DNA of 64,000 nt from an uncultured Pseudomonas sp. (GTDB lineage Bacteria; Pseudomonadota; Gammaproteobacteria; Pseudomonadales; Pseudomonadaceae): the NCBI RefSeq assembly GCF_946886105.1, contig NZ_CAMPHV010000009.1, positions 1 to 64,000 of the forward strand, in the 5' to 3' direction. A program made the translations under genes and the position numbers. Positions 36,688 through 51,071 of the stretch are shown in pieces; positions within the stretch are counted from its first letter, which is position 1; each line of letters opens with the position of its first letter. A model generated the notes under the pieces. That model had not been told where the DNA came from, searched no databases, and saw only the letters and a list, made by a program, of their open reading frames with translations.

Positions 36688-37919
36688 TGAACGGTAAACG
36701 GGTTGTGGTCACCGGCATGGCCGGCGTGACGGCGCTGGGCAGCGATTGGCCGAGCATCGAGGCGGCCTTCAGAGCCGGCCGTAGCGGCATCCGCTATATG
36801 CACGAGTGGGACAGGTTCGGCGAACTGAATACCCGTCTCGGCGGGCCGGTGGACGACTTCGTCGCGCCCAAGCACTGGACGCGCAAGCAGACCCGGAGCA
36901 TGGGCCGGGTCTCCAAACTGGCGGTGTACGCCGCCGAACGCGCCCTGGAGGATGCCGGCCTGCTCGGCGACCCCAGCATCCAGGACGGCCGCATGGGCGT
37001 GGCCTGCGGCTCTTCCGTGGGCAGCACCGAGGAGATCAAGGCGTTCGGTAATATGCTGATCAACTCGGTGGCCGATGGCCTCAATGCCAACTCCTATATC
37101 CGCATGATGCCGCACACCACGGCGGCCAATATCAGCATTTTCTTCGGCCTCAAGGGTCGTCTGATCCCCACGTCGAGCGCCTGCACCAGCGGCAGCCAGG
37201 GCATCGGCTACGCCTACGAAGCGATCAAGTTCGGCCGTTTGCCGATGATGCTGGCCGGCGGCGCCGAGGAGCTGTGCCCGACCGAGGCCATGGTGTTCGA
37301 TGCGCTCTATGCCACCAGCCTGAAAAACGACGCGCCCCACAGCTCGCCGCGACCCTACGACAGCGGCCGCGACGGCCTGGTGATCGGTGAAGGCGCCGGT
37401 ATGTTGGTGCTCGAAGAACTGGAGCACGCCCTGGCCCGTGGCGCGACCATCCATGCCGAGGTCGTCGGCTTCGGTTGCAACTCCGACGGCCAGCACGCCA
37501 CCAAGCCGGAACTATTGACCATGCGCGGCGCCATGCAATTGGCTCTGGACGATGCCGGCCTGACGCCGGATGCCATCGGCTACGTCAACGGCCACGGCAC
37601 CGCCACCGACCAGGGCGACGTGGCCGAGAGCCTGGCCACCAGCGGCCTGTTCGGCGCACAGATGCCGATCAGCTCGCAGAAGAGCTACCTGGGCCACACC
37701 CTGGGCGCCTGCGGCGCGCTCGAGTCCTGGTTCAGCATCGAGATGATGAACCGCGATAGCTACGCGCCGACCCTCAATCTGCAACAGATCGACCCGGCCT
37801 GCGGCGAGCTGGACTACCTGCGCGGCGAGTTCCGCAGCATGAGTCACCAGTATGTGATGAACAACAACTTCGCCTTCGGCGGGGTCAACACCTCGTTGAT
37901 CTTCCGCCGCTGGAACTGA
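36687..37919 (+). CDS. apeR: Beta-ketoacyl-ACP synthase (ApeR-like)
   Basis: A 410-residue KAS II-type condensing enzyme with C166 (SSACTSG) and His residues in HGTATDQGD and KSYLGHTLGACG. It is the second active KS of the cluster and could begin the chain from the aryl starter or catalyse a distinct round. ATG 36687 overlaps the reductase stop; in-frame GTG 36681 is less likely. It is the last biosynthetic gene of the continuous overlapping run; a 25-base gap separates it from the first small exported protein. Confidence 0.88.
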   Translation: MNGKRVVVTGMAGVTALGSDWPSIEAAFRAGRSGIRYMHEWDRFGELNTRLGGPVDDFVAPKHWTRKQTRSMGRVSKLAVYAAERALEDAGLLGDPSIQDGRMGVACGSSVGSTEEIKAFGNMLINSVADGLNANSYIRMMPHTTAANISIFFGLKGRLIPTSSACTSGSQGIGYAYEAIKFGRLPMMLAGGAEELCPTEAMVFDALYATSLKNDAPHSSPRPYDSGRDGLVIGEGAGMLVLEELEHALARGATIHAEVVGFGCNSDGQHATKPELLTMRGAMQLALDDAGLTPDAIGYVNGHGTATDQGDVAESLATSGLFGAQMPISSQKSYLGHTLGACGALESWFSIEMMNRDSYAPTLNLQQIDPACGELDYLRGEFRSMSHQYVMNNNFAFGGVNTSLIFRRWN

Positions 37920-37944
37920 TGTAAAAAAAGAAAAGGAGAATTCG

Positions 37945-38364
37945 ATGGTGAAGTACCTTCGCCCACTGTTACTGGGTCTGGCCCTGCTGGGGCTGATGGC
38001 TTGCAGCCGTATTCAGCCGGTTATGGTCGTGCACCAACAAGTGCCCGCCACCGCCCCGGCGGTGAACAGCGCCCAAGCCCTGCAGCCCGCGCTGCTCAGA
38101 GCCCTGGTGCGCGGCCGCTGGACGGTCGAAGAGGTGCAGCCCAACCAACTGCTGGCGCGTATCGATCTGCGCGGCGAACAAAGCGCCTCCATCACCCTGG
38201 ACTATGTCGCCGGTCGCTACGATATCCGCTATCGCGACAGCACAGCGCTGGATTACGCCGACGGCAACATCCATAAGCGCTATAACTCGCTGGTGAAGAA
38301 GCTCGACCGCCTTATCGTGCAAGAAATCCGTTTAGCCCAAGACCTCAGCCGTATTCCGCAGTAA
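37945..38364 (+). CDS. Small lipoprotein of unknown function
   Basis: A 139-residue lipoprotein with lipobox LGLMAC (acylated Cys 20). The mature part has a compact RGRWTVEEVQPNQLLARI segment and a basic C-terminal helix. AAAAGGAG precedes ATG 37945. It lies 25 bases after the last ketosynthase gene and may belong to the same transcript. I do not recognise a characterised family. Confidence 0.72.
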   Translation: MVKYLRPLLLGLALLGLMACSRIQPVMVVHQQVPATAPAVNSAQALQPALLRALVRGRWTVEEVQPNQLLARIDLRGEQSASITLDYVAGRYDIRYRDSTALDYADGNIHKRYNSLVKKLDRLIVQEIRLAQDLSRIPQ

Positions 38365-38383
38365 CCCCCACAAGGAGATCGCC

Positions 38384-38827
38384 ATGAAGAGCAAATACTG
38401 GATCATCGCTGCACTGTGCCTTAGCGTCCTGCCCGCCGTCAGCCATGCGCGGGACACCGCCCACTTCCTGCCGTTCGAGGCCGCCGTTCAGGAAGCCCTG
38501 AACGCCGGCCGCCTGGACGGCAGCGTGAAGTTCTACCTGGCCGGCACCAAGCCGGCGGGCAAGGTCAGCATCCTGAAATCCGGGGTGACCACCAGCCAGA
38601 AGACCAACGCCTTCAACAAGAGCGACGAAGGCGCCTGCAGCTGGGCGCTGCAATCGGCGCTGATCCGTTTCCAGAACGCAGCCAAGGCGGCCGGGGCCAA
38701 TGCCGTGGTGGATATCGCCAGCAACTACAAGAACATTGAATACAAGGACAGCCAGAAGTACGAGTGCCATGCCGGCGCGATCATGGCCGGGGTCGCCCTC
38801 AAGGGTAATCTGGCCAGCGTCAAGTAG
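38384..38827 (+). CDS. Small exported protein, often mislabelled excinuclease-like
   Basis: A 147-residue secreted protein with a clear signal peptide (1-22, cleavage after SHA). The mature part contains FQNAAKAAGANAVVDIASNYKN, reminiscent of YbjQ-like small domains, and two Cys (in EGACSW and KYECHAG) that could form a disulfide in the periplasm. Similar proteins are, from memory, annotated as excinuclease ATPase subunit without basis. CAAGGAG precedes ATG 38384. Link to the polyene pathway is suggested only by position. Confidence 0.7.
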   Translation: MKSKYWIIAALCLSVLPAVSHARDTAHFLPFEAAVQEALNAGRLDGSVKFYLAGTKPAGKVSILKSGVTTSQKTNAFNKSDEGACSWALQSALIRFQNAAKAAGANAVVDIASNYKNIEYKDSQKYECHAGAIMAGVALKGNLASVK

Positions 38828-38862
38828 CGCTCGCTCAGGCTCCAGCAGCCTGCTCACCTCGC

Positions 38863-38895
38863 TTCCGGTGCCGCACCTGCTCCGCGGCACCGGAA
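38863..38895. terminator. Perfect 12-bp hairpin after the polyene region
   Basis: TTCCGGTGCCGC, a nine-base loop, then GCGGCACCGGAA. It stands 36 bases after the small exported protein gene. There is no T-run, so it may be a pause, an mRNA-protecting hairpin or a weak terminator. Confidence 0.45.
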
Positions 38896-38976
38896 CGTTC
38901 CGGCAATACACCCCGTTTCGCCACAACGACCCGCGGCTGCCAATACCGCCGCGCCCGATAGAAGGCCTTGTAGTTC

Positions 38977-40200
38977 GTGTTCAGTGTTCACTTCTTCGGC
39001 AGAGCCCTCGGCCCGGCTCTGCTCGCGCTTGGCCTGAGCGCCTGCGGCACTCTCTCGCAGCAACAGATAGACCCACCCGACAATGCCCAGGCGGCGAGCA
39101 TCGATGCCGACAACCTGCGTGCCCAGGTGGATGCCCTGGCTTTGCCGCTGGTCGAGGGCAAGCATACGCCCGGCATCGTCGTCGGGGTGCTCAGCGCCAA
39201 CGGCCGGAAACAGGTGTTCGGCTATGGCGTTAGCGATGCGAGCGGCGGCGCTACGCCGGACGGCAGCACCCTGTTCGCCGTGGGTTCGCTGAGCAAAGGT
39301 TTCGTCGGCGATATCGCCGCCTTGTTGGTGCAGGACGGCGTGCTCAGTTGGGACGATGACCTCGAACACCTGCTGCCCCCCGGCACACCGCTCAGCGAGG
39401 ACGCCAGGCACATCAGCCTGCTGCAACTGGCCACCCACACGTCGGGGCTGCCGCGCCAACCGATGACCCCACAGACCCTGAGCTACTTCATCGAATACCT
39501 GTTCACCGGCAACAGTTTCTACCGGCATTTCGACCGTACTTACCTACTCAACTATCTCGCCGACTTCAGCAAGCCCGGCCAGGTGGCTCCGCAGTACTCG
39601 AATATCGGCTACGCCCTGCTGAGCCATGTGTTGGAACTGCGCAGCGGCAAGACGATCGACGCCTTGGTTGCCGAACGCATCCTCGACCCTCTGCACCTGA
39701 GCAATACCAGCTACCAGCCACAGCAGCTGGCCGGTTACCCCGAACGGGCCCGCGGGCATGCCGGCGACCAGCCCAAGTTCATCCGGCGCGGCCGCCCGGT
39801 TCCCGACTGGCAGTTCAGCGATATCCTGCATGGCACGGCGGCACTCTATTCCAGCGCCGATGACCTGCTCGATTACGCCGACGCCCATCTGCGCGGCAGC
39901 GGCGACGCGAACACCGATGCGGCTTTGCGCGACAGCCTGCGGGTGCGCCTCGAACGCCCAAGGGAAGCGCCGGCCATCGCCTGGATAGTCGATGATATCC
40001 ATGGCCGGAAAATCACCTATCAGGTCGGGCTGGTGGCGGGTTACTCGAGCTACCTGGGTCTGGACACCTACAGCAAGACCGCGGTGGTGGTGCTGCAGAA
40101 CAGCTTCAACTGGCGCGACAGCATCGGCCACCGCCTGCTGCTGCGCATGGCCAATAGCCTGGACAAGCAACAAGCCTTGGCGAGCGCGCCAAGGCCCTGA
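38977..40200 (+). CDS. Serine beta-lactamase-like lipoprotein (class C/EstB family)
   Basis: A 407-residue penicillin-binding-protein-like serine hydrolase. Lipobox LGLSAC (acylated Cys 23) anchors it to a membrane; S104-x-x-K107 (SLSK) and Y207-S-N209 (QYSN) are the catalytic motifs. The third KTG-type motif is unclear (VGLVAGY). Such proteins act as D,D-peptidases, esterases or weak beta-lactamases. The start is GTG 38977 with GAAGG 11 bases upstream, so start confidence is moderate. It is separated from the polyene genes by a hairpin and from convergent hemE by a REP. Confidence 0.8.
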   Translation: MFSVHFFGRALGPALLALGLSACGTLSQQQIDPPDNAQAASIDADNLRAQVDALALPLVEGKHTPGIVVGVLSANGRKQVFGYGVSDASGGATPDGSTLFAVGSLSKGFVGDIAALLVQDGVLSWDDDLEHLLPPGTPLSEDARHISLLQLATHTSGLPRQPMTPQTLSYFIEYLFTGNSFYRHFDRTYLLNYLADFSKPGQVAPQYSNIGYALLSHVLELRSGKTIDALVAERILDPLHLSNTSYQPQQLAGYPERARGHAGDQPKFIRRGRPVPDWQFSDILHGTAALYSSADDLLDYADAHLRGSGDANTDAALRDSLRVRLERPREAPAIAWIVDDIHGRKITYQVGLVAGYSSYLGLDTYSKTAVVVLQNSFNWRDSIGHRLLLRMANSLDKQQALASAPRP

Positions 40201-40223
40201 GCGAAGATGCAAAGCCCGCTTTT

Positions 40224-40248
40224 GTAGCCCGGATGGAATCCGGGAGCG
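40224..40248. repeat. REP-like element, GTAGCCCGGAT family
   Basis: GTAGCCCGGATGGAATCCGGGAGCG between the convergent beta-lactamase-like and hemE genes. Confidence 0.65.
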
Positions 40249-40278
40249 CTCTACCAGGCACCGGAGCGTGCCATCACC

Positions 40279-41346
40279 TTAGCGGTGATAAGCCGCCGAC
40301 AGCTCATGCACCGCCTCGAAGAAGGCGCCGGCATGGGCCGGATCGACTTCCGGGGTAATGCCATGACCAAGGTTGAACACCTGACCCGAACCCTGGCCAT
40401 AAGCCGCGAGAATGCGCGCCACTTCAGCACGGATCGCTGCCGGCTTGGCGTAGAGCACGCTCGGGTCCATGTTGCCTTGCAGCGCCACTTTGTCGCCAAC
40501 CCGGGCGCGGGCGCTGCCGATATCGCAAGTCCAGTCCAGGCCCAGGGCTTCGGCGCCGCTGTCCGCCATGGACTCCAGCCACAGACCGCCACCCTTGGTA
40601 AACAGGATCACCGGTACGCGGCGACCGTCATGTTCGCGGATCAGCCCGTCGACGATTTTCTGCATATAGGCCAGGGAGAACTCCTGATAGGCCGCCGCCG
40701 ACAGCGAACCACCCCAGGAATCGAAAATCTGCACCGCCTGCGCGCCGGCCTTGATCTGCCCGTTGAGGTAAGCGGTGACCGACTGCGCCAACTTGTCGAG
40801 CAGCGCGTGCATGGCCTGGGGATTGTCGTAGAGCATGGCCTTGGACTTGCGGAAGTCCTTGCTCGATCCGCCTTCGACCATATAGGTGGCCAGGGTCCAA
40901 GGGCTGCCGGAGAAGCCGATCAGCGGTACGCGGCCGTTAAGCTCGCTGCGGATGGTACGCACGGCGTCCATCACATAACCCAGGTCATTCTCCGGATCGG
41001 GAATCGGCAGGGCCTCGATATCGGCCATGGAGCTGATGACCTTCTTGAAGCGCGGACCTTCGCCGGTTTCGAAATACAGGCCCTGGCCCATAGCATCGGG
41101 GATGGTCAGGATATCGGAGAACAGAATCGCCGCGTCCAGCTGGGGGTAGCGATCGAGCGGCTGGATGGTGACCTCGCAGGCCAGCTCGGGGTTCTTCATC
41201 AGGTTGACGAAGTTGCCGGCCTTGGCGCGGGTGGCACGATACTCCGGCAGATAACGACCGGCCTGGCGCATCATCCACACGGGCGTGACATCGACGGGCT
41301 GCTTGAGCAGGGCACGCAGAAAACGGTCGTTCTTCAGGGCGGTCAT
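40279..41346 (-). CDS. hemE: Uroporphyrinogen decarboxylase (HemE)
   Basis: A 355-residue cytosolic enzyme that removes four carboxyl groups from uroporphyrinogen III to give coproporphyrinogen III in heme synthesis. [13 protein letters not shown] near residue 25 and [17 protein letters not shown] near 135 are the conserved substrate-binding signatures; FDSWGG and NLGHGI follow. ATG 41346 (MTALKNDRF) has AGGA just upstream; residues encoded further upstream are not conserved. It marks the right border of the accessory region. Confidence 0.97.
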   Translation of the reverse strand: MTALKNDRFLRALLKQPVDVTPVWMMRQAGRYLPEYRATRAKAGNFVNLMKNPELACEVTIQPLDRYPQLDAAILFSDILTIPDAMGQGLYFETGEGPRFKKVISSMADIEALPIPDPENDLGYVMDAVRTIRSELNGRVPLIGFSGSPWTLATYMVEGGSSKDFRKSKAMLYDNPQAMHALLDKLAQSVTAYLNGQIKAGAQAVQIFDSWGGSLSAAAYQEFSLAYMQKIVDGLIREHDGRRVPVILFTKGGGLWLESMADSGAEALGLDWTCDIGSARARVGDKVALQGNMDPSVLYAKPAAIRAEVARILAAYGQGSGQVFNLGHGITPEVDPAHAGAFFEAVHELSAAYHR

Positions 41347-41405
41347 GGCAATTCCTGAGCAATAACAAGCGGCAAAAAAGTGCGGGCATTTTCGCAGACC
41401 GCAAA

Positions 41406-41437
41406 ACAAAAGGCACGGCGGGCGCCGTGCCTTTTGT
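41406..41437 (-). terminator. Strong bidirectional terminator between gltD and hemE
   Basis: ACAAAAGGCACGGCG, two bases, CGCCGTGCCTTTTGT: a perfect 15-bp stem with T/A tracts on both sides. It ends the gltBD transcript ahead of the hemE promoter. Confidence 0.85.
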
Positions 41438-41467
41438 CTATAGGGTCAATTTGTCGCGGTCCGATCC

Positions 41468-41577
41468 TGCAGGAGCGAGGGACGCCGAGCCCCTGCTCAC
41501 GATCAAGGTCGCCCCGCCACCCCTGAAGCAGGCTGAGGCAACATATTCGCCAGCGAGCTGGCTCCTACAGTGAACGG
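41468..41577. repeat. REP-like CTGCAGGAGC/GGCTCCTACAG inverted pair
   Basis: CTGCAGGAGCGAGG near 41468 faces AGCGAGCTGGCTCCTACAG near 41577, the common Pseudomonas TAGGAGCGAGC repeat type, just downstream of gltD. Confidence 0.6.
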
Positions 41578-41589
41578 CTCATCAGCCGT

Positions 41590-43044
<1,455 letters not shown>

Positions 43045-43068
43045 TCACACTGCAAGACAATCACGGTG

Positions 43069-43109
43069 AGCGGCAAGCTCCCGCTACGTTGAGCGTGAGG
43101 CTTGCCGCT
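43069..43109. repeat. Inverted repeat between gltB and gltD
   Basis: AGCGGCAAGC and GCTTGCCGCT, a perfect 10-bp stem around a 21-base GC-rich loop. It may attenuate or stabilise part of the gltBD message, or be a dispersed repeat. Confidence 0.6.
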
Positions 43110-43119
43110 TGAAACTGCT

Positions 43120-47568
<4,449 letters not shown>

Positions 47569-47694
47569 AGGGAACTCTCACCAGACAGCCTATACATCAG
47601 GCAAATTGCTTTCTAATTCAACTACTTACCATACGTGCAGGAGCATACTCCAGCTTTGCGCAGGCAAAAGGGAGGTCATTGTACATATCCACCT

Positions 47695-47722
47695 GAGTCG
47701 TCACAAATCTTCGTGACGACTC
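47695..47722. promoter_or_regulatory. Perfect 10-bp palindrome upstream of gltB
   Basis: GAGTCGTCAC-AAATCTTC-GTGACGACTC lies about 130 bases before the gltB start, between damX and gltB. It lacks a T-run in the direction of damX transcription, so an operator or leader hairpin is as likely as a terminator. Confidence 0.4.
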
Positions 47723-47800
47723 ACCGAAAGCGAATGTCGCAAAACCGAAGGAATCGACCAAAAGGTCGTGTTAACGACCAGCCAGTCACCCCCATATTCA

Positions 47801-49369
47801 TCAGGGGGTGGAAACAAGCTCCTGGCGAATACTGGCGAACGTCCTTGGCCAGGGCTTACCGGCCTGCACGCTGGCCGGCAGGCTCTGCAACGCGGCTTGA
47901 GCTTCCTGCCGGGTGGCGAAGCTGCCATAGGTCACCACAAACAGCGGACGCCCCTGATGCTGCTTCTTGAAATAGCGGTATTGCGCGCCATGCTCACGCA
48001 CAAAGGTTTGGGCGCTGCTCTCCGCCCGCGCGCCCAATATTTGCAAGGTATAGCGCGACGCGGCTTGCGCCGCATACCAATCGGCCCCGACCGCTGGCTT
48101 GTCAGCTTGCGCCACCACTGCTGGCTTTGTCAGCGCAACAGGTTGCGGTTGCGGCTTGGGTGCAGGGGCTGAAACTGGGGCAGGCACTGGCACTGGAGCG
48201 ACCTCGACAGGCGCTACCGCCGGAGCAACAGGCACCTGGGCCAGCGGCGTGACGACCTGAGGCGGCTGAATAGCGTCATCAGCCGGCGCGCTGGCGATAT
48301 CCGCTTCTTCGACGCCGGCCATGCCGGCCGCCTGAGCCAAAGGCTCGCGAATAACCGGTTGAGCCTCGCCGACCAAAGGGAGCGGCAAGGGCTGACTGGT
48401 ACCGGCGAACTCGATCGCCGGCGCATCGCCAGCGACAGGCACCGCGTCAGGCTGCCGAGCAGCGGCGGCAGTCGGCTGTTGAGGCTCGATCGGGACAGAT
48501 ATCGCCACCTCTGCAGCTTCGCGCCCTTGCATCAGCCAGGCCGCAAGAACGCCGACCACTACCACGACCAGAGCCAATAGATGCTTTTTCGGTAAGTTCG
48601 CGGCAAAACCGGCCCTCCTGATCATACTGCGCTGCGCCAGCATATTATCGATCAGGATTTCCCGAGCGACCTGATTGATTTTCCCCGGCCACCCTTCGCC
48701 CCGCTCATCGATAGACGAAAGCTGCTCATCCGAAAAAACCTCCAACCCCTGACCCGCACCTTCGAGGCGCTGGGCCAGATACTCGCGGGTTTCCTCTTCG
48801 GTGTAAGGCAGCAGGTCGATGATATGAAAACACTCCTCGCCATCGGCCAACACCTCGAGCCGCGCACCCAGTTCCGGTTCGGCAAACAGAAACACATGCA
48901 AACGGCCCTCGCCGTTACCTGCCGCTAACCCCAGCAAACCCGTCAATGCGGCGTCGCTCAGTTGCTCGGCATCATCGACCAACAGGTAGGTTTCTTGTCC
49001 GGTCAACGCCATCTGTGCAACTTGCGCCAGTATCGCCTGGGGCTCGAAGCGCTGGATGTGCAGACCCTGAGCGATCTGACGGAACAGGCTAGCGGGGTCT
49101 ACCGCCCCCTGAGCGGAAACGACGACCGTATGCACCGCCTGCTTGTTGGTGCTGGCGACCAACGCCTGACGCAAAAGGGTTTTACCACTGCCCTCCGGCC
49201 CAGCCACTACCAGCAACAGTTGGCTGTAGCGCGCGAGGTGATGCAATTGCCCCAATACCGGTTTGCGCTGGGCGGGAAAGAACTTGAAGCCCGGAACCCT
49301 GGCGGCAAATGGGTCGTGAGTGAAGTGATAGTGATCGAGAAAAGCCTCGTCAGCATGCAAACTGGTCAT
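47801..49369 (-). CDS. damX: SPOR-domain AAA-type ATPase (DamX-like)
   Basis: A 522-residue inner-membrane protein. An N-terminal AAA/ExeA-like domain has Walker A GPEGSGKT (57-64) and LLVDDAEQL as Walker B; one membrane helix lies near 260-279; a long Pro/Ala/Val/Gln linker follows; and a C-terminal SPOR domain (about 435-515) should bind denuded septal peptidoglycan. E. coli DamX, also next to aroB, is a division protein lacking ATP-site certainty, so septal localisation is the best inference. ATG 49369 was chosen since upstream codons are not protein-like. It follows aroB by 31 bases. Confidence 0.9.
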   Translation of the reverse strand: MTSLHADEAFLDHYHFTHDPFAARVPGFKFFPAQRKPVLGQLHHLARYSQLLLVVAGPEGSGKTLLRQALVASTNKQAVHTVVVSAQGAVDPASLFRQIAQGLHIQRFEPQAILAQVAQMALTGQETYLLVDDAEQLSDAALTGLLGLAAGNGEGRLHVFLFAEPELGARLEVLADGEECFHIIDLLPYTEEETREYLAQRLEGAGQGLEVFSDEQLSSIDERGEGWPGKINQVAREILIDNMLAQRSMIRRAGFAANLPKKHLLALVVVVVGVLAAWLMQGREAAEVAISVPIEPQQPTAAAARQPDAVPVAGDAPAIEFAGTSQPLPLPLVGEAQPVIREPLAQAAGMAGVEEADIASAPADDAIQPPQVVTPLAQVPVAPAVAPVEVAPVPVPAPVSAPAPKPQPQPVALTKPAVVAQADKPAVGADWYAAQAASRYTLQILGARAESSAQTFVREHGAQYRYFKKQHQGRPLFVVTYGSFATRQEAQAALQSLPASVQAGKPWPRTFASIRQELVSTP

Positions 49370-49400
49370 GGAGCACTCTTGATGGGTAAACCGAAGAAAT

Positions 49401-50498
49401 TCAAAGTTGAGCGGCCAATGCGGCGTAATCCGCGTCAAGCGTGGCATTCAAAACTTCGCGCGGGAAATCGCTGGTTACCACAGCCTCCCCGATAGCGCGC
49501 AACAGCACCAAACGCAAGCGACCATCGAGCACCTTTTTGTCGACCGCCATATGCTCGAGAAAGTGCTCGGGTAACATGTCTTCCGGCGGCACCACGGGCA
49601 AACCCGCTGCGAGAAATAGACGAATGGCTCTGTCGCGCTCGCCAGGCTGGATCCAACCGAGCCGGCACGACATCTCCAGGGCCATCACCGTACCTGCCGC
49701 CACCGCCTCGCCATGCAGCCAAGCGCCATAACCCTGCTGCGTCTCGATCGCATGGCCGAAGGTGTGCCCCAGATTCAATGTGGCACGCACACCGGACTCA
49801 CGCTCGTCAGCCCCGACCACTCGGGCCTTGGCCGCACAGGAGCGCTCGATTGCCGTGGTCAAGGCCACCTGATCCAGAGCGCGTAGCGCCGGCATGTTGG
49901 CTTCCAGCCAGGTCAAAAAGGGTTCGTCGCAAATCAACCCGTATTTGATGACCTCCGCCAAACCGGCCGACAGTTCGCGGGCCGGCAAGGTGCTCAGCGT
50001 TTGCGTATCGATCAGCACGGCTTGCGGCTGATAGAACGCCCCGACCATGTTTTTGCCCAGCGGATGATTGATACCCGTTTTACCACCGACCGAAGAATCC
50101 ACTTGCGAAAGCAGGGTTGTCGGGATCTGGATGAAATTGACCCCACGCTGGTAACACGCAGCGGCAAACCCCGCCATATCGCCAATTACGCCGCCACCCA
50201 AAGCGATAACCGTAGTGCCGCGGTCATGCCGGGCGCCAAGCAAGCCATCGAAAATGAGCTGCAGGGTTTGCCAATTTTTGTATGCCTCACCATCTGGCAG
50301 AACAATCGACGTCGGATTAAAGCCACTGAGCGCAGCCTCGAGGGCCTCCAGGTAAAGCGGCGCCACGGTTTCATTGGTAACGATAGCGACCTGTCGCCCA
50401 GCTATATGCGGCACCAGCAGATCGGAGCGCGCAAGCAGCCCGGCACCGATATAAATCGGATAACTGCGCTCACCGAGATCGACGTGAAGAGTTTGCAT
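49401..50498 (-). CDS. aroB: 3-dehydroquinate synthase (AroB)
   Basis: A 365-residue NAD- and metal-dependent enzyme converting DAHP to 3-dehydroquinate, step two of the shikimate pathway. [19 protein letters not shown] and the [18 protein letters not shown] block bind NAD and substrate, and GHTFGHAIE carries metal-ligand His residues. It is in a unit with aroK (50-base gap upstream) and damX. Confidence 0.97.
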   Translation of the reverse strand: MQTLHVDLGERSYPIYIGAGLLARSDLLVPHIAGRQVAIVTNETVAPLYLEALEAALSGFNPTSIVLPDGEAYKNWQTLQLIFDGLLGARHDRGTTVIALGGGVIGDMAGFAAACYQRGVNFIQIPTTLLSQVDSSVGGKTGINHPLGKNMVGAFYQPQAVLIDTQTLSTLPARELSAGLAEVIKYGLICDEPFLTWLEANMPALRALDQVALTTAIERSCAAKARVVGADERESGVRATLNLGHTFGHAIETQQGYGAWLHGEAVAAGTVMALEMSCRLGWIQPGERDRAIRLFLAAGLPVVPPEDMLPEHFLEHMAVDKKVLDGRLRLVLLRAIGEAVVTSDFPREVLNATLDADYAALAAQL

Positions 50499-50548
50499 GA
50501 GGCCCCCGAATTCAAAAGGGCTCTAGGATAGCGCAGTTCGGCTGCGCT

Positions 50549-51067
50549 TTAACGGGGAGGGAGAGCGTCGAGACGCTCTAAAATTTCCTGCACGACCAAA
50601 CGAGGCGGACGATCGTCCGTCTCAACGATAATATCTGCGATCTCACGATACAACGGATCCCGGACAGCCAATAACTCTCGCAGCACTTTGCCGGGGTCGG
50701 CATTGCGCAATAAAGGGCGATTACGGTCGCGAGACGTACGGTCAATCTGCTGCTCGACCGTGGCATGCAGATACACGACCCGCCCGCCGCGGCGCAATGC
50801 CGCACGATTCTCTGCCCGCATCACGGCACCACCCCCGGTCGCTAGAACCATGCCATCCAACTCGCACAGCTCGACAATGACCGCCTGCTCACGCTCGCGA
50901 AATCCCGCTTCGCCTTCAACATCGAAGATCCACGGAATATCCGCCCCGGTGCGCTGCTCAATTTCCTTATCGGAATCCTTGAAGGGCACCCGTAGCTCTT
51001 TGGCCAGCAACCGCCCGATGGTGCTTTTCCCAGCCCCCATCGGGCCAACCAAAATCAAATTGCTCAC
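50549..51067 (-). CDS. aroK: Shikimate kinase (AroK)
   Basis: A 172-residue kinase phosphorylating shikimate with ATP. Walker A is GPMGAGKST (8-16), the substrate-binding DSD lies in [16 protein letters not shown] follows, and ATGGGAV is the Walker B-like shikimate site. NRPLL corresponds to the lid. It starts four bases after pilQ, so it is likely cotranscribed with the pilus genes. Confidence 0.97.
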   Translation of the reverse strand: MSNLILVGPMGAGKSTIGRLLAKELRVPFKDSDKEIEQRTGADIPWIFDVEGEAGFREREQAVIVELCELDGMVLATGGGAVMRAENRAALRRGGRVVYLHATVEQQIDRTSRDRNRPLLRNADPGKVLRELLAVRDPLYREIADIIVETDDRPPRLVVQEILERLDALPPR

Positions 51068-51071
51068 TGAA

